Made by a program: the position numbers and the translations under genes. Positions 24,001-36,314 of a DNA stretch of 64,000 nucleotides are shown here, in pieces. The notes under the pieces are model-generated. The model did not search any database. It had not been told where the DNA came from and saw only the letters and a list, made by a program, of their open reading frames with translations. The DNA is taken from assembly GCF_014633365.1 (NCBI RefSeq), contig NC_068340.1, forward strand, positions 21,555,879 through 21,619,878, given 5' to 3'. The stretch comes from Diospyros lotus. Taxonomy: Eukaryota; Streptophyta; Magnoliopsida; Ericales; Ebenaceae. The stretch's first letter is position 1. Every line of letters begins with the position of its first letter.

Positions 24001-27000
24001 AGAGAGTCCTTCACATAAAAATTGGTTTTAATGAGTAACCATTCCTCAAGGATCCACATTTATCTATCATGCCTGCTAATTTGTGTATCTGAGAAGATGT
24101 ATCTCCTCTACCTTGCATAAAAGAAATTACATAGATTGGATTAAAAGGGTAAATCATCTTAAGATTAGACTCATGCCTCGTCACAGAATATTCAGATGTA
24201 GCTTACCATATTGTAATGATGTAACTTTTCTATTTCATTTATGTTCCCCTAATAGAATAACATCAGCCTCAACTACATGCTGATGAAATCATAAAACAAT
24301 GCACACAACTTCTTAAATTCTTGTGAGTTGTGCATAGTGCAATTTCCAATGGATGTCTAAATATTTCATCCACTTGACTTTTGACTTATTTTTTGAAGTA
24401 AGAAACCAACAGCATAAGGCTTGATTCAAAGCCAACATCCTCCTAGGATGGATTCTCATTGGCAAGAAATAAAGTTCATCCATTAAATTTAAAGACCAGG
24501 AAACAGCGACTAGTGTTTGTATTACATGTGGACTTGATGAGTAAAGAGGGTGATGGCATATGTCTAAGCCAAGACACAGAGTGATGAGATGATGCTATAT
24601 TTTCACGCTTTTAATATTCTTATTTTATTTCCTATGGTGTCCTTTTTAGACCTAGACCATTAAATCTAGGCACCTAACTCATGTTTGTTAACCATTTAAG
24701 AAAAACTAGCACAACCATGAAGTTCTATTTATACCTGTTGGAAAATTTGGTATATTCATAGGACCAAAAATGATAAATGGGTGAATGAAAAATTGATGCT
24801 TAAAATATACCCAATGCCACACAATACGCCATGTGTTAAATCGGGGACAGGGTAGGCTTTCGTGCATATAATATATATATATATATATATAACCACTACG
24901 GGCTTTCAATCCCAATTCTAGGAAGCCTGTCCTAGTAGCCTCCTATAAATTGAAGTTCTCCATTCATTTGAAATAGAACGAACACACTCACAGATAATCA
25001 TCTGCATTCTTAAATCATTCTCATACAAATTTCTAATAGGATTTAATCGACGTTCAAGTTTGCTATAAGGTTTCGAAGTTTGTGCTAACTTCTCAACTGT
25101 CAACCATTGTACCCTAGGAGATAGACGCCAACCATTCTCAAGCACTCTCGATGAGGCGATAAATCTGTTTTAAGGACATTGTGTGTCACACAGGCCTCGG
25201 TTTGCTACTCCTATGCTATTGTTGTTCTATTTCATATTTTGTTGGCTCTTTAATTATTCTGTTGCATGATTATTTAGATTTGTCAAGCATTAAATTCAGC
25301 AATTTGGCTAACAATCTTAAAACAAATTCTACTCACATTGAAGTTTTATTTTAGAAATGGCTACTCTTACGAATTCTGCAGGAACCTCTAATAACATAGT
25401 GTAAGGATCTGTCTCTGCGACCCAAATGCCTATTACTGTGCTTATGGGCCATGGTGAAAAGCCTGAGAAATTCAATGAATTGAATTTCAAGATGTGGCAG
25501 CAAAAGATGTTGTTTTACCTCACTACTTTGAATCTTGCGAGATTCTTGACTGAGGATGCTCCTAAGTTAAAGGAGGGTGAAACAGATATGAAAATCATTA
25601 ACGTTGTTGATGCATGGATGCACTCTGATTTCTTGTGCAGAAACTATGTGTTAAATGGTATGCACGACTCATTGTACAATGTGTACATTACAATGAAAAC
25701 TACCAAGGAGCTATGGGAATCCTTAGACTGGAAATACAAATTTGAGGATGCTGGAACCAAGAAGTTCATAGTTGGGCGATTCCTCGATTTTAAAATGGTG
25801 GATTCCAAGACTTTGGTCAGTTAAGTGCAAGAACTTTAAGTAATCTTACATGAAATTCATGTAGAGGGGATGATCCTAAGTGAATACTTTCAAGTGACTG
25901 TTGTTATTGAGAAGTTGCCTCCTAGTTGGAAGGACTGCAAGAACTACCTTAAGCATAAGTGAAAGGAGATGAACCTTGAAGAGCTTATCGTTAGACTTCG
26001 AATTGAAGAAGACAATAGAGGGTCAGAGAAGAAAGGTTTCAATCCTGTCGTTGCTAAAACAAATGTGGTGGAGCACGTGCAAGGCTTCAAATACAAGAAG
26101 AACAAGCCAAAGTTGGGACCTAAAGGAGGAGTCTCCAAGAACAAGTTCCAAGGGAAATGCTTCAACTATTACAAGATGGGTCATAGATCTATGGAGTGCA
26201 TACTTCCGAAAAAGAAGATTAGGGGCCATGAGGCGCATGTGGTGGACACCATGACTAAATATGTGTCCAACATAAGCCTGTCAGCCATGGTATCTGAGGT
26301 GAAGTTGGTCGGGTCTAACCTGAGAGAATGGTGGATTGACACTGGTGCCACGAGGCATGTATGCTCAAACAGAGAGCTGTTCACCACCTTTGAGCCACTT
26401 GATGGGGAGAAGGTTTTTATGGGCAATTCTACTTCTTTTGAGATTGAGGGACACGGGAAGGTGTTGCTAAAGATGACGTCTGGAAAACAATTGACTTTGA
26501 ACAACGTGTTGTATGTGCCAGAAATTCGTAAGAACCTGGTGTTCAGGTCGCTGCTGAACAATCATGGATTCTGTATGGTGTTCGAGTCAGATAAAGTTAT
26601 TTTATCAAAATCTGGAATGTATGTTAGGAAGCGTTATATATCAAATGGGCTTTTTAAACTCAATGTAATAACCATCATGAATAAGAGTAATAAGCCTTCG
26701 GTTTACTTGCTTGAGTCTTCCAATTCATGGCATGGTAGACTAGGTCATGTTAATTATGATACATTGCGTAGATTAATTAATTTGGATCTTATACCCTCTT
26801 TCCACATCGATTCAAAACATAAGTGTGAAACTTGTGTAGAGGCAAAATTAACAAGATCATATTTTCAAACAATTGAAAGAAATACCGAACCCCTTGATCT
26901 AATTTAGAGTGATGTGTGTGATTTAAAATTTGCACAAACAAGAGGTGGCAATAAGTATTTTATTACTTTTGTCGATGATAGCATAAAATATTGTTATGTG

Positions 27001-30000
27001 TATCTGCTTAAAAGCAAGGATGAAGCTTTAGAGAAATTTATTCTCTATAAGAATGAAGTTGAAAATCAACTTAATAAGAAAATTAAAGTATTAAGAAGTG
27101 ATCAAGGTGACGAGTATGAAACACCGATTGGCGAATTCTATGCACAACATGAAATTATACATGAAGTCACAGCGCCTTATTCACCTCAATCAAATGGTGT
27201 TGCGGAAAGCAAAAATCGCACATTGAAATAAATGATGAATGCAATGTTAATAAGTTCTAGACTGGTTCAGAACATGTGGGGTGAAGCAATTTTGTTAAGC
27301 AATTATCTTTTAAATAAGATACCTCGAAAGAAAGAAGAGAAAACTCCCTATGAACTCTGGAAATGTAGGAGACCATCCTACAAACACTTAAGAATGTGAG
27401 GTGTCTGAAAAAAGTTGTCATTCCAACTCCAAAGAAAATGAAAATAGGTCCTAAAACAGTCGACTGTATCTTTATTGGGTATGCACATAATAGTAAAGCT
27501 TATCGATTCCTTGTGTATGAGGTCTAAAAACCCAGAAATACACAAGAACACTATAATGGAATCGAGAAATGCATCGTTCTTTGAAAAAATGTTTCCTTGT
27601 AGCTCTAAAGAAGGTTCAAGTTCGTCTAAATGAACATACGAAACTATGAATGAAGAGAGTCTTTATTCAGAATGTGAACAAGAACTTCAGAATGAACCTA
27701 GACAGAGCAAAAGAACAAGAGTTAAAAAAATCTTTTGGCTTAGATTTTCTAACTTACTTGTTAGAAAAAGAACCACAAAATTATGAAGAAGCTATAAGCT
27801 CTTCAGAGGGACCTTTGTGGAAAGAAACAATTAAAAGTGAAGTTGATTCTATTTTACAGAATCGTACTTGAGAACTGGTAGATCTTCCTTCTAGTTGTAA
27901 AACATTAGGGTTCAAGTGGATCTTTAAAAGGAAATAAAAGCAGACAGTTCTATTGATAAGTATAAGGCTAAACTTGTAATTAAAGGTTATAGGCAACGAG
28001 AAGACCTAGATTACTTTGATATATATTCTCCTATAACGAGAATAAATTCCATTAGGATGATACTTGCAATTGCAGCGTTGCGAAATTTAGAAGTACATCA
28101 AATGGATGTGAAAACAACTTTCTTAAATGGAGATTTGGATGAAGAAATATATATGAAACAATCTGAGGGTTTTATAGTTCCAGGACAAGAAAAGAAAGTT
28201 TGTAAAATGGTAAAATCATTGTATGGTTTAAAACAAACGCTTAAGCAATAGCTTAAAAATTTGATAATACAATGATAACCAATGGGTTTAAGATCAATGA
28301 GTGTGACAAATGCGTTTATATTAAAGACACGGGAAACGACTATGTCATTTTGTATCTTTTCGTGGATGATATACTCATTGTTGGTAGTGATGACAAGATG
28401 GTCAAATCTACCAAGAATATGTTGAATTCAAAATTTGACATGAAGGATATGGGGTTAGCATATGTGATTTTAGGGGTTAAAATCACAAGAGTGTTAGATG
28501 GTCTCATTTTGAGTCATTCACATTATGTGGACAAAATTATGGAGAAATTCAACAAGAATGATAATGGTGTGGCTAAAATACCATTAAACATTAGTCTTCA
28601 TCTATCCAAGAATAGAGATGAGAGTATCCCTCAAGTAGAATATTCTAGAGTAATTGAAAATCTAATGTATTTAATGAGTTGTACTAGACTAGATATTGCT
28701 TATAAAGTTAGTAGACTGAGTCAATATACAAGTAATTCCAGTGCTGATAATTGGAAATCAATAGTATGAGTACTTAGGTACTTACGATATACTTGTAACT
28801 ATAGACTGCACTATACCAGATACCCAGCTGTCCTAGAAGGATATAGTGATGAGAACTGGATATCTGATATAAAAGACTCAAAATCTACAAGTGAATATGT
28901 ATTCACACTTGCAGGTGCAGCTGTGACCTAGAAATCCTCCAAACAGGCTGTTATAACTATGGAACCTGAATTTATAGCCTTAGACAAATGTAGTGAAGAG
29001 GCAGAATGGCTATGCCATTTCTTAAAGGTATAATTGGATAACTGGATAGTAAATGTAATTAGGTACTTACGATATACTCGTAATTTTTTTATCATTTAAG
29101 AGAAGTACCAAAATGTAATTTCAGGTATAACTGGATAGTAAATGTTAACATAATAAGTAGTTGCAAGACCCCTAGGCAGATTCGACACTTATTCTGTAAT
29201 CTTATCAAAGTTTCAAATGCTCAGCAGTTACTTCTTAGATTTAGAGAAGTCCGTGCAACATATGCCCTCCTATTATCAGTTCGACTAACGGTGCATATTT
29301 GATACCCTGGGGCTTCAGCCCTCCATCCACCAAGAAAAGGAATAAATTAAAAAGGGAAGCAGGGACTCAAGGTGTTCTGCCACTCTCCCAGACCATAAAA
29401 CTAAAGAAAAATTTAGAGTTCTAAGAAAAATTATGGGTCAGAAAATACCTCACCATTGCTTTCTTCGAATAGATACTCCTGTAGGTGAATGCGATATTTG
29501 AGATCATAGCACTAACAAAGCCGGTCCAGTTGAACGAGAGTTCTGTCATTGATGCCATTGATACACCTAACATAACATAGGATGCACAGAGCTACAGATA
29601 GACGTTTTTGGCAATTCAACAATGTTGGGACAAGTTGAGATTATTTTATGATGTCACCACAATGATAATGAATAATACATCAACCAATTAGGTTGGGGAA
29701 CAGAATGGTTGATTATAAAGAGAAATGAAAAAGATATAGGAACAAAGCTGAATAATTACCAATAACAACAGGGGCCAATGATAGCCACAAGGGCAGGGGA
29801 ATTTGGTGGCCCAGAAAAAACTGAGAAGCAGCAGCATTGAAGAATGGCTCAAGTGCTGTAGAAAAGTACACATACGCAGTTAGCATACAACGTTTACATA
29901 GCAAAAGCTAGTATTGTGACAACTAAGGCTTAAATTATTCATCTAACTATATTTCAAGCAAATCCATGCTAAGAAGTGGCTTATTCACCAGGAATTATGA

Positions 30001-32011
30001 AGCAATAAAATACATATAAACTGAAATAGCCAGATGCCATCGTTCTTGCTACTAGTTTCGAGTATTAATATTGTGAACTGGGAAAGATTATAATGTCCAT
30101 TGATTTAGATATTTATATCCAAAGCCACACTTTTTACCAAATAGTGTTGTCATGTATTCCATAACAAAAATAATTTATACACTGAAAAGTAGAAGAAACA
30201 TCATTCTCCCCCGGCATTGCCCATCACGCCCACAAGAAGAGGCAACAAGCACAATCATTTGCAGACTAAATATAAGATGGATTAGATCTTATGCAAATAG
30301 GCTCCCCAGCATCAAGAGAACCCAACTCCATTTTCTTACAATATAACTTCAAAACAATATATGTTTTATAAATACCATGACAAGAGTCTAATGAATGATG
30401 GACATGCACATAAGTTCTAAACAATTATTAACATAAATATAGAATGTCAAAACTCCATCCTGTCATAGCTTTGCTTCAGTAGTCTTATACCTTTGATGGT
30501 ATGCGTAAAAGACACAGCTACGGCAGCAAATGATACGTTAGACATGACATGTCCAAGGGCATGGCAGAATGCTACTGGAGTGAGGAGTGCCAATTGTTCC
30601 TTGTCAATTGGCTGGGCAAGTGGGCATACAGATTAGAGGCCAAGTAAATTATACAAGAAAAGTGTGTCTAGAAGTAATAGCAAATACAAAAGATAAAAAC
30701 TCACTGCACGTTTTGGTAGACCAATAGCCCAACTGAAAAGACAGTAACCCACACCAACTAGAAGATGGACAACCGAGACAAAGCTTCAAAAGGGGGGCCA
30801 GAAGAACAGAAGAAACAGTTAATAGCTGCAAACCGAAATTGGTAACATAATAAAAAGGGCCTAAGCTTTCAGCAAAGGTAACTTACTATGGATATGGAAA
30901 ATAATTGTAAACTTGCTTGTTCAGAATATTGAAAATGACATTTAGGAAGTACCTGCATAGATTCATAGAATAGACTAGGTAATCAGCAAAACAGAGTTTG
31001 TATGCAACTTATTATTGGCAAGAATAGTTGTTGACATTAGAAAAAGAAAGCGTATGGCAAATAAAAAATGCCCTTAGGTTTGATGAGACTACATAAAACA
31101 GTGACAAGATAGGGAAATAACCAAAACACCTACCGGCACAATATTATTAGCAAAATTAATTTCAAATAACTAGTCATCAAAATTGTTGTTCTGGATATTA
31201 TTGTAACAATTTGATAAAATACAATTACTACACATAAGAAATAATAAATACTTCTTTTTTCAGTTCTGAACACCAGACCTTCTTGTAGGTTACATGAGCT
31301 TCCACCAAAAAATAAAAAGTCAAAATAGGTTGCAATCTGCTGAATATCAATTAGCAACAAAATCCTTACAAGCAGTTGCAATTTTGTAACGCGATTCCAA
31401 AATTACCCCCAACCGGAATTTAGAAGCAGATGTCAACACAAAAAGTCAACCAAACAGGCTACGGAAAAGGCAAGCACGCTTTTCATAATAACAAGTACAT
31501 CGCTGTCGTAATGAACCATAAATGCATCATAATTAGCTTACCACATAAAGAAAAAGAAACCTGTAACCAGAACTGGAAATCTCTCGCCAAAGCTCTGAAC
31601 AGGCTTGTGAAACCTGCTGTTTATAAAAAGTTATTAACTAAATAGTAGCTAAATGCATATATAAAGAGGGAAGAGACAGTAAATTTGGATTGGATTGGCA
31701 AGTCCTGACCCTGATCCATCTGAAACTTCAACCTCACTGCCATCTGCGTCCGCGGCTGCCGCCTTTGCTACCAGAGTTTCTACCGGACGGTGCCGCCTTA
31801 ACAATTGACCCCAACCTGATAATCTCAGTGCCTTGCCGGACAACGTAACCGGCGCCGGAGATAGTTGATTTTCAGGAGAAAATTCCAGGCGCAAGACTGT
31901 GGAAACAACTGGTCGACTCTTGAGTAGAACCAAATTCGGAGAAGCTCTAGTCGAAGACGAAAATTTTGAACGGTTGATGAAAAGCTGATTCGAACTAGCA
32001 ATTGACGCCAT
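21017..32011 (-). CDS. TPT: Plastid triose-phosphate/phosphate translocator, 12 exons
   Basis: Exchanges triose phosphates or 3-phosphoglycerate for phosphate across the plastid inner envelope. Coding exons in reading order: 32011-31710, 31613-31542, 30952-30887, 30783-30705, 30611-30491, 29855-29760, 29566-29454, 23062-22985, 22882-22766, 22047-21948, 21201-21101, 21028-21017 (fourth acceptor may be off by one base). They sum to 1257 nt, 418 residues, phases agree throughout, and all introns are GT-AG. The first ~100 residues are Ser/Arg/Ala-rich with few acidic residues, as in a transit peptide. Family blocks follow: [79 protein letters not shown] and [20 protein letters not shown]. Known homologues are near 400-410 residues. 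The end is unusual: after EEQKR a last exon of four codons reads A-M-I-stop, where relatives end QGKKA or QMKST. It could be TPT proper or a TPT-like paralogue. Intron 7 (6.4 kb) holds an antisense copia element. Confidence 0.9.
24736..25250 (+). repeat. Candidate 5' LTR of the intronic copia element
   Basis: A TGTTGG start, a TATA-like box and a TTAAGGACATT U5-like phrase lie upstream of the gag start at 25357. There is no second LTR to compare with, so the right boundary is approximate. Confidence 0.4.
25357..26220 (+). pseudogene. Broken copia gag with zinc knuckle
   Basis: Gag binds the element RNA and forms the particle. The frame opens with ATG at 25357 (MATLTNSAG...), hits TAA about 15 codons on, and runs in phase through 25426-25824, with a W-x-x-KM-x-FYL segment and WESL...KY typical of copia gag. 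Further in-frame stops fall at 25822, about 25837 and about 25960. They stand where relatives have Gln, Gln and Arg, so each fits a CAA>TAA or CGA>TGA change. The zinc knuckle at about 26156-26200 reads [10 protein letters not shown]4-C, so the second Cys of CCHC is lost. Confidence 0.8.
26221..26907 (+). pseudogene. Copia protease and GAG-pre-integrase region
   Basis: The open stretch from 25969 to 26907 holds [13 protein letters not shown] (about 26329-26367), where DTG is the catalytic triplet of the aspartic protease. It is followed by the pre-integrase zinc-binding part: [16 protein letters not shown] near 26728, then C-x2-C (CETC) near 26824. The protease has to be released from the Gag-Pol precursor, which the gag stops now prevent. 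A TAG at 26905 closes this stretch just before the integrase core. Confidence 0.85.
26908..27540 (+). pseudogene. Copia integrase core, frameshifted
   Basis: The retroviral-type integrase core is recognisable: SDVCDLKF at the start, LRSDQGDEY near 27094 and [12 protein letters not shown] near 27196 supply the D, D and E of the catalytic set. TAA at 27229 replaces a codon that is Glu in relatives. Near 27395-27410 the text LRM-stop followed by [12 protein letters not shown] in another frame shows a one-base loss. The downstream [20 protein letters not shown] phrase is the usual copia integrase tail. Confidence 0.8.
27650..29026 (+). pseudogene. Copia reverse transcriptase and RNase H, multiply broken
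   Basis: Reverse transcriptase blocks: [19 protein letters not shown] (about 28099-28155), VKSLYGLKQ (28210-28236) and [10 protein letters not shown] (about 28358-28388), where the usual YVDD box has become FVDD. RNase H traces ([30 protein letters not shown]) reach 29026. TGA at 27869 and TAG near 28250 and 28931 stand at or near conserved Trp positions (G>A), and TGA at 28769 at a likely Arg (C>T). A one-base loss near 27937 shifts the frame. No active product is possible. Confidence 0.85.
29027..29165 (+). repeat. Patchwork of short copies at the truncated copia end
   Basis: A ~24-nt stretch at 29059-29083 (AGGTACTTACGATATACTCG) repeats the RNase H-region text at 28775-28798 with one C/T change. 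The phrase GGTATAA(C/T)TGGATA, then GGATAGTAAATGT, also appears twice (29028-29054 and 29124-29145). Such copied scraps are typical of repair filler at a deletion junction. Confidence 0.55.
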
Positions 32012-32560
32012 AGCTAATGAAAGGCAAATTTAGAGCAAACAAAGAAAATAGAAAACAACTCGAGTCTATGTCAGGGAAACAAAGAGTTCAGGAACTCTGT
32101 CGCAACTTTTTTGAGCAAAGAAACAACAGAACAAATAGGAGTTTTTCACGGAGAAATCGAGGAGTCGGACGATGAAAGCGGAGTCACCAAAGAGAAAATT
32201 GCTTATAGATATGCAAGAACAGCGTATATCATCCGGAAAGGAGTCCAAAAACCCTAGAATTCTTGTAATAGTCTTCGAATTCCTGAAGGTTCAACAGATA
32301 AGCTTCTTGATCAAAACCTATCAATGTGAAAATCTAGTTCCACAAGTATACATATATATATGCATATATATAAATCCTATTCCGTGTAGAACTTGAAAAT
32401 CAGTGTTAATGACAAACAGTTTCTGACAGAATCTGCATCGATGATCGACGGAGTTTGACGTGAACTTGAAGAACTTCAATCATAGAGAGAGAATATTTCT
32501 ACAAATACAGAGAGAGAGAGAGAGGGAGAGAGTGGGGGGTGGTCGTTACTCGTTTGATTC
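32012..32560 (-). promoter_or_regulatory. 5' UTR / promoter-proximal region of the translocator gene
   Basis: This lies directly upstream of the ATG at 32011 on the minus strand. A CT microsatellite on the coding strand (AG on plus, ~32507-32532) sits ~500 bp upstream. Pyrimidine-rich patches of this kind are common near plant transcription starts. No TATA box or exact start can be fixed. Confidence 0.4.
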
Positions 32561-33559
32561 GTTTGTCTCTTAGCTTTTTGCCTCTAAAATTAAAATACCC
32601 ACGCTTTTTGCTTCGGTTAGCGACATGTTTGGCTACAAAAACTATTGCATTCTATTGTAGTGTTAACAGTGATCGTGAAGTGCCTTTACAATCAGCTCAA
32701 ATTATGCCTGCGTACGTTATTATTTATTTTTATGTAAAAGAATAGTCAAATTAAGAGTTTAAGATCATCCAGTCATCATTTATTTATCTTGTTTAGAATT
32801 ATTTTCAAATTTAAGTCAAAAAGTTAGGAAGTTTAACATGAATATAAGGATATGCATAGCAAACTAAATTAAGTTAGAATTGTGCTTTACCACTTATAAT
32901 AATTCATTAAGATAATATAACTGAATTATTGTAATTACGTATTTAAAATGTGTGCCCATAATTTGATAAACATTGTCCTTAAAGAGTCAATGTGAGCAAT
33001 TATCTTAACTAGTTAGAATTAAAACTATTTTTAATTTTTTATCATGTAAAAATTGTTGTAAATCTTATAAGGATATGAATTGTTATTATTATGTGATCTG
33101 TTATTATAATTTTAGAAGTATTCTTGCGTATATTTTAGGATTTCCTATATATTCTTAATACGTATTATTTCTTTTATTAGAATAAGAACTGTATATATAA
33201 GTGACTTATATGCAACTATATTGGAAGAGTTTATATTTAATTGATTAAGATATTATTCTATTATAATTAGATTGTAGATGTAGATACTAAATCGAGTCAT
33301 ATTATCAATTTCAATATCTTATTTTTTTTAAATTTTGTATATAATTATGCAACTTAATCTTATTAGACAACTTGATGAATGATGAATCCTTTCACTTATT
33401 GATTACATTTATTCTCCCATATGTCAAACAAGAATAAAGAGACCATCCAACTAACAAGTAGTCTTAACATAGACTTGTGAAATAATTTAAAATGTTTATA
33501 AGTATTTGATACATCACTATACAAAAATAAATTTAATCAATAATGATAAAAATAAAAAA
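32561..33559. other. AT-rich intergenic stretch
   Basis: Upstream of the translocator promoter. No gene, RNA or repeat recognised. Confidence 0.4.
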
Positions 33560-34080
33560 GTTGGGTCAACCCAAAAACCCATAGCAGGGGCAGTCCCAAC
33601 CTAGAGAATTTTTCCTACATATAAGGGATTTCATGTCACACGTAAATTAGATAACTTTATTATCCATAAATCTTTTTAAGGGCCCACAAAAAAAAGGTTA
33701 GTATTATCTAAATATATATAATTTTAAAACAAAATAAATAGGAAAAATACTATTCTTAAAGGATTTTAATTTCAATAAAATATCAAAATCCTAAATAAAT
33801 ATTATCTAAGAAAATCTCAATCATAAAAGATTTAGGATTGTTCCATTTCCTTTCTATAAATAATCAAACCCTCATTTCAGTAAAATTAAATATGTCTCAA
33901 ATACTTGTGTGAATATTATTTCTGGGTTTTTTACATCTTCAATATTTAATTTAAGCATTCGAGTATTTGCACAAAGACCTCTCACACCCTTTGACTGTTC
34001 TTTTTCTTGCAGTCTCGAACGGCATGATACTAACGCTTTCAATTTACAAATTCATTGTTGTGTTCGATCGACAACAATAC
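33560..34080 (+). mobile_element. Old gypsy-type LTR fragment
   Basis: CTATAAATAATC at about 33855 is followed by TTAATTTAAGCATTCGAGTA (~33944) and a CTTTTTCTTGCAG end (~33998-34011). This resembles a decayed version of the GACTTGAGCGTTGGAGGG R-U5 motif seen at 52410. No termini or target duplication found. Confidence 0.35.
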
Positions 34081-35440
34081 TATATATATCAATTATGTAA
34101 TAATATATTTTTATATTTTTAATAGTATTACTCAATGTTAAAATTATTATTTATATAATAGGCTTTATTTTTCTGTTATTAAACTATTTTTGCAAAAGCA
34201 AAAATTTCACAACTAGTTGAAATAATACTGCTAATCATGCATGAGATGGATTTGACTTTATTTATGCAATGTACCCATTAAGATATGATTTGATTTACTC
34301 TGACTTATTGCGTATTAATTTATTGTTGTTTTGGTCTTGAAATAATTTTAATTATTATGAAACTCTGAAACGTGACCAATTATTGTATATGTCAGTATAG
34401 TTAATTTACGAGACCATTAATAATTAAAGAGTAGTGATGAATTATTAATAAATGTGTGCACACTTTAACACGCGTGTAATTTAGTCTTATTTGGTAGATA
34501 TATAATTTTAGGAAAAATAAGAAAGGTCACAAAATTAATAGGCATTGCAAGTAAATAAATTTGAAAAACTAGTAACATAAATAAAAGAGTTGAATTAAAT
34601 AAGTGAACTAATAGTGGGTATAAACATTAGAAACACGTGGTCTTATATTGAGAGCATAGAGATAGGGATAGAGACTCTCCACCAATCTTATTTTTAAAAA
34701 TAAAAATATATTACAAAACAATTCATTATTACGAAAACACCATTACTATGTCCTTTTGACCGAATAAATTTTCTTCAACACAGTTGACACTGCCCAATCA
34801 TAGAGATGAACTTTTATGGTGATTGGTAGATGCGGCGGGTGCTTGGCCCAATGAGTGAACCTTGGACTCGTGGCGGGTCTCTTTTTTTTAAAAAAAAAAA
34901 AAATGTTTGGAAGTAATTGTTTTTATTTTTAATTATGTAATATTTGTTAAAATGAGTAAAAAAATATAATATTAAGATAAAATTTGAATATTTTTCAAAT
35001 CAAGATATGAAATGGTCAACATAAACTTAAAACGTATTTTAAGATTTTTATCAAACTGATTATTAAAATTTTTGAAATGTACTGAAAGACATATGTGTTA
35101 TTTTTTTTTATTTGTAAGATTAAAAATATGTTTATCTGGAGAGATGAGAGATAAGTATATTTGAAAAATAGTAGATAAGAAGTTATGTGACTTTTTTTCT
35201 AATGGTCGTTAGATAAGTTTAACAAATATATTAAAAAAGACAAAAGTTTAGAATACTTTCCATGTCTTACATTTTCTGGTTTATATCTTAATTAACAAAC
35301 ACTATCTTAATAGAATAAGAACCAACTAAAATCACCAAACGAGATAACTCTATTCTTGTGATAACTGATAAGTACAAAACTAGTGTCACAATTTATTTTT
35401 ATCATTGTATCAACATCAATTGCAATTTGTTATTTGCATT
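34081..35440. other. AT-rich intergenic stretch
   Basis: No gene recognised. A T8A13-type run lies near 34886-34904. It ends at the GCATT that may be the target copy of the nested cluster. Confidence 0.4.
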
Positions 35441-36314
35441 TGTTATTGCTCGATTACAACAATGATTTTATAGGTGAAAAACTATTGATGGATGACTCAC
35501 ATGTAGCTTATCCAAGCGATGGGTGATGGTGGAGCGACAAAGATGGATGACTTTCCCAGAGGTAGCGATAGCAATGCATAAGTCTCTTAGGGTGGAGCAG
35601 CAGCGATGCATGAGTCTCTTAGGGTGAAGCGGCAGTGATTGATGACCCATTCAACGATGGATGACCTACTTGGAAAGAAAATCGATTAGGGGCACCAGTG
35701 AGAATCCCTACGCAAATTCTCTGATGCCTAAATCAGCTTCTCGTAAAAGTAAAATAATTGAAGGCAAGAAGTAAGTATGAGTGTGAGAGTTTGCGTACCG
35801 AATGGGGGGGATGACCCATATATTTATACCAATAGAAAGACTACCAGGTGTTGGGTGACCCCATTTTCTTAGCGAGTAACTCAAATATAGTTTTGATTGG
35901 GTCTCATGGGGGGTAATGGTGTGCGAATCGCAAGCGTGGGCACAAAGGCGTGCCTATGGCACCCTCGAGTGAGGGTTAATTGGGATGTACGAGTGAGGCA
36001 TTCTTGGGTGAGGGTTACTTAGGGATGAGAGCACGAGCACGCGCGTGGCTACCCAGGGTAATGCTAGGCCACATAGGGCAATAGAAATCACCCTTGGGTG
36101 AGGATCACCTAGGGGTGCAAACATTGGGTTACTAGGCTATGTGGGCTTGGGCCTGCACTGACGAGCGTAGGGGTACTGTAGCAGCTGCGTGGCAAGTCCC
36201 AGCCAGACACGTGGGGGCTTTCGCCTAGCCATGTGGCATTTTCTTATTTTGTATATTCTTTCACATTTATTTTCGATAATCCACTTCGTCTATTTGTTTT
36301 TACATGGGACATCA
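35441..36314 (-). repeat. 3' LTR of the outer element
   Basis: Read on the minus strand it starts TGATGTCCCATG and has a TATA-like box opposite 35818-35830. It aligns with 58488-59270, for example through GATGACTCACAT, CGATGGGTGA and the CACTTCGTCTATTT end. It carries an extra repeat of GTCTCTTAGGGTG (35583 and 35616). Confidence 0.8.

Larger units (their letters stand above)
24736..29026 (+). mobile_element. Truncated Ty1/copia retrotransposon inside intron 7 (antisense to gene)
   Basis: A candidate 5' LTR starts TGTTGGAAAATTTGG at 24736, has CTATAAATTG at ~24943 and a TTTTAAGGACATTGTG phrase at ~25170. Its end and the primer-binding site could not be fixed. Gag, protease, integrase, reverse transcriptase and RNase H follow in copia order on the plus strand, all broken. 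The coding similarity stops inside RNase H at about 29026 and no 3' LTR is seen before exon 7, so the 3' end is deleted. Confidence 0.8.
23063..29453 (-). other. Intron 7 of the translocator gene, enlarged by a retroelement
   Basis: The intron spans 6391 bp between exon 7 (ends ATG|GTGAGG) and exon 8 (begins after TTTCAACAG). The other introns are about 70-750 bp. Its 3' part (23063-24735) has a T-run plus TA repeat at ~23750-23778 and no other recognisable element. Its 5' part (29027-29453) follows the truncated end of the copia element. Confidence 0.85.

Noticed and set aside
24736..29453. Complete retrotransposon with both LTRs
   Set aside because: No sequence after 29026 matches the candidate 5' LTR, and ATACC before 24736 has no convincing partner at the right end.
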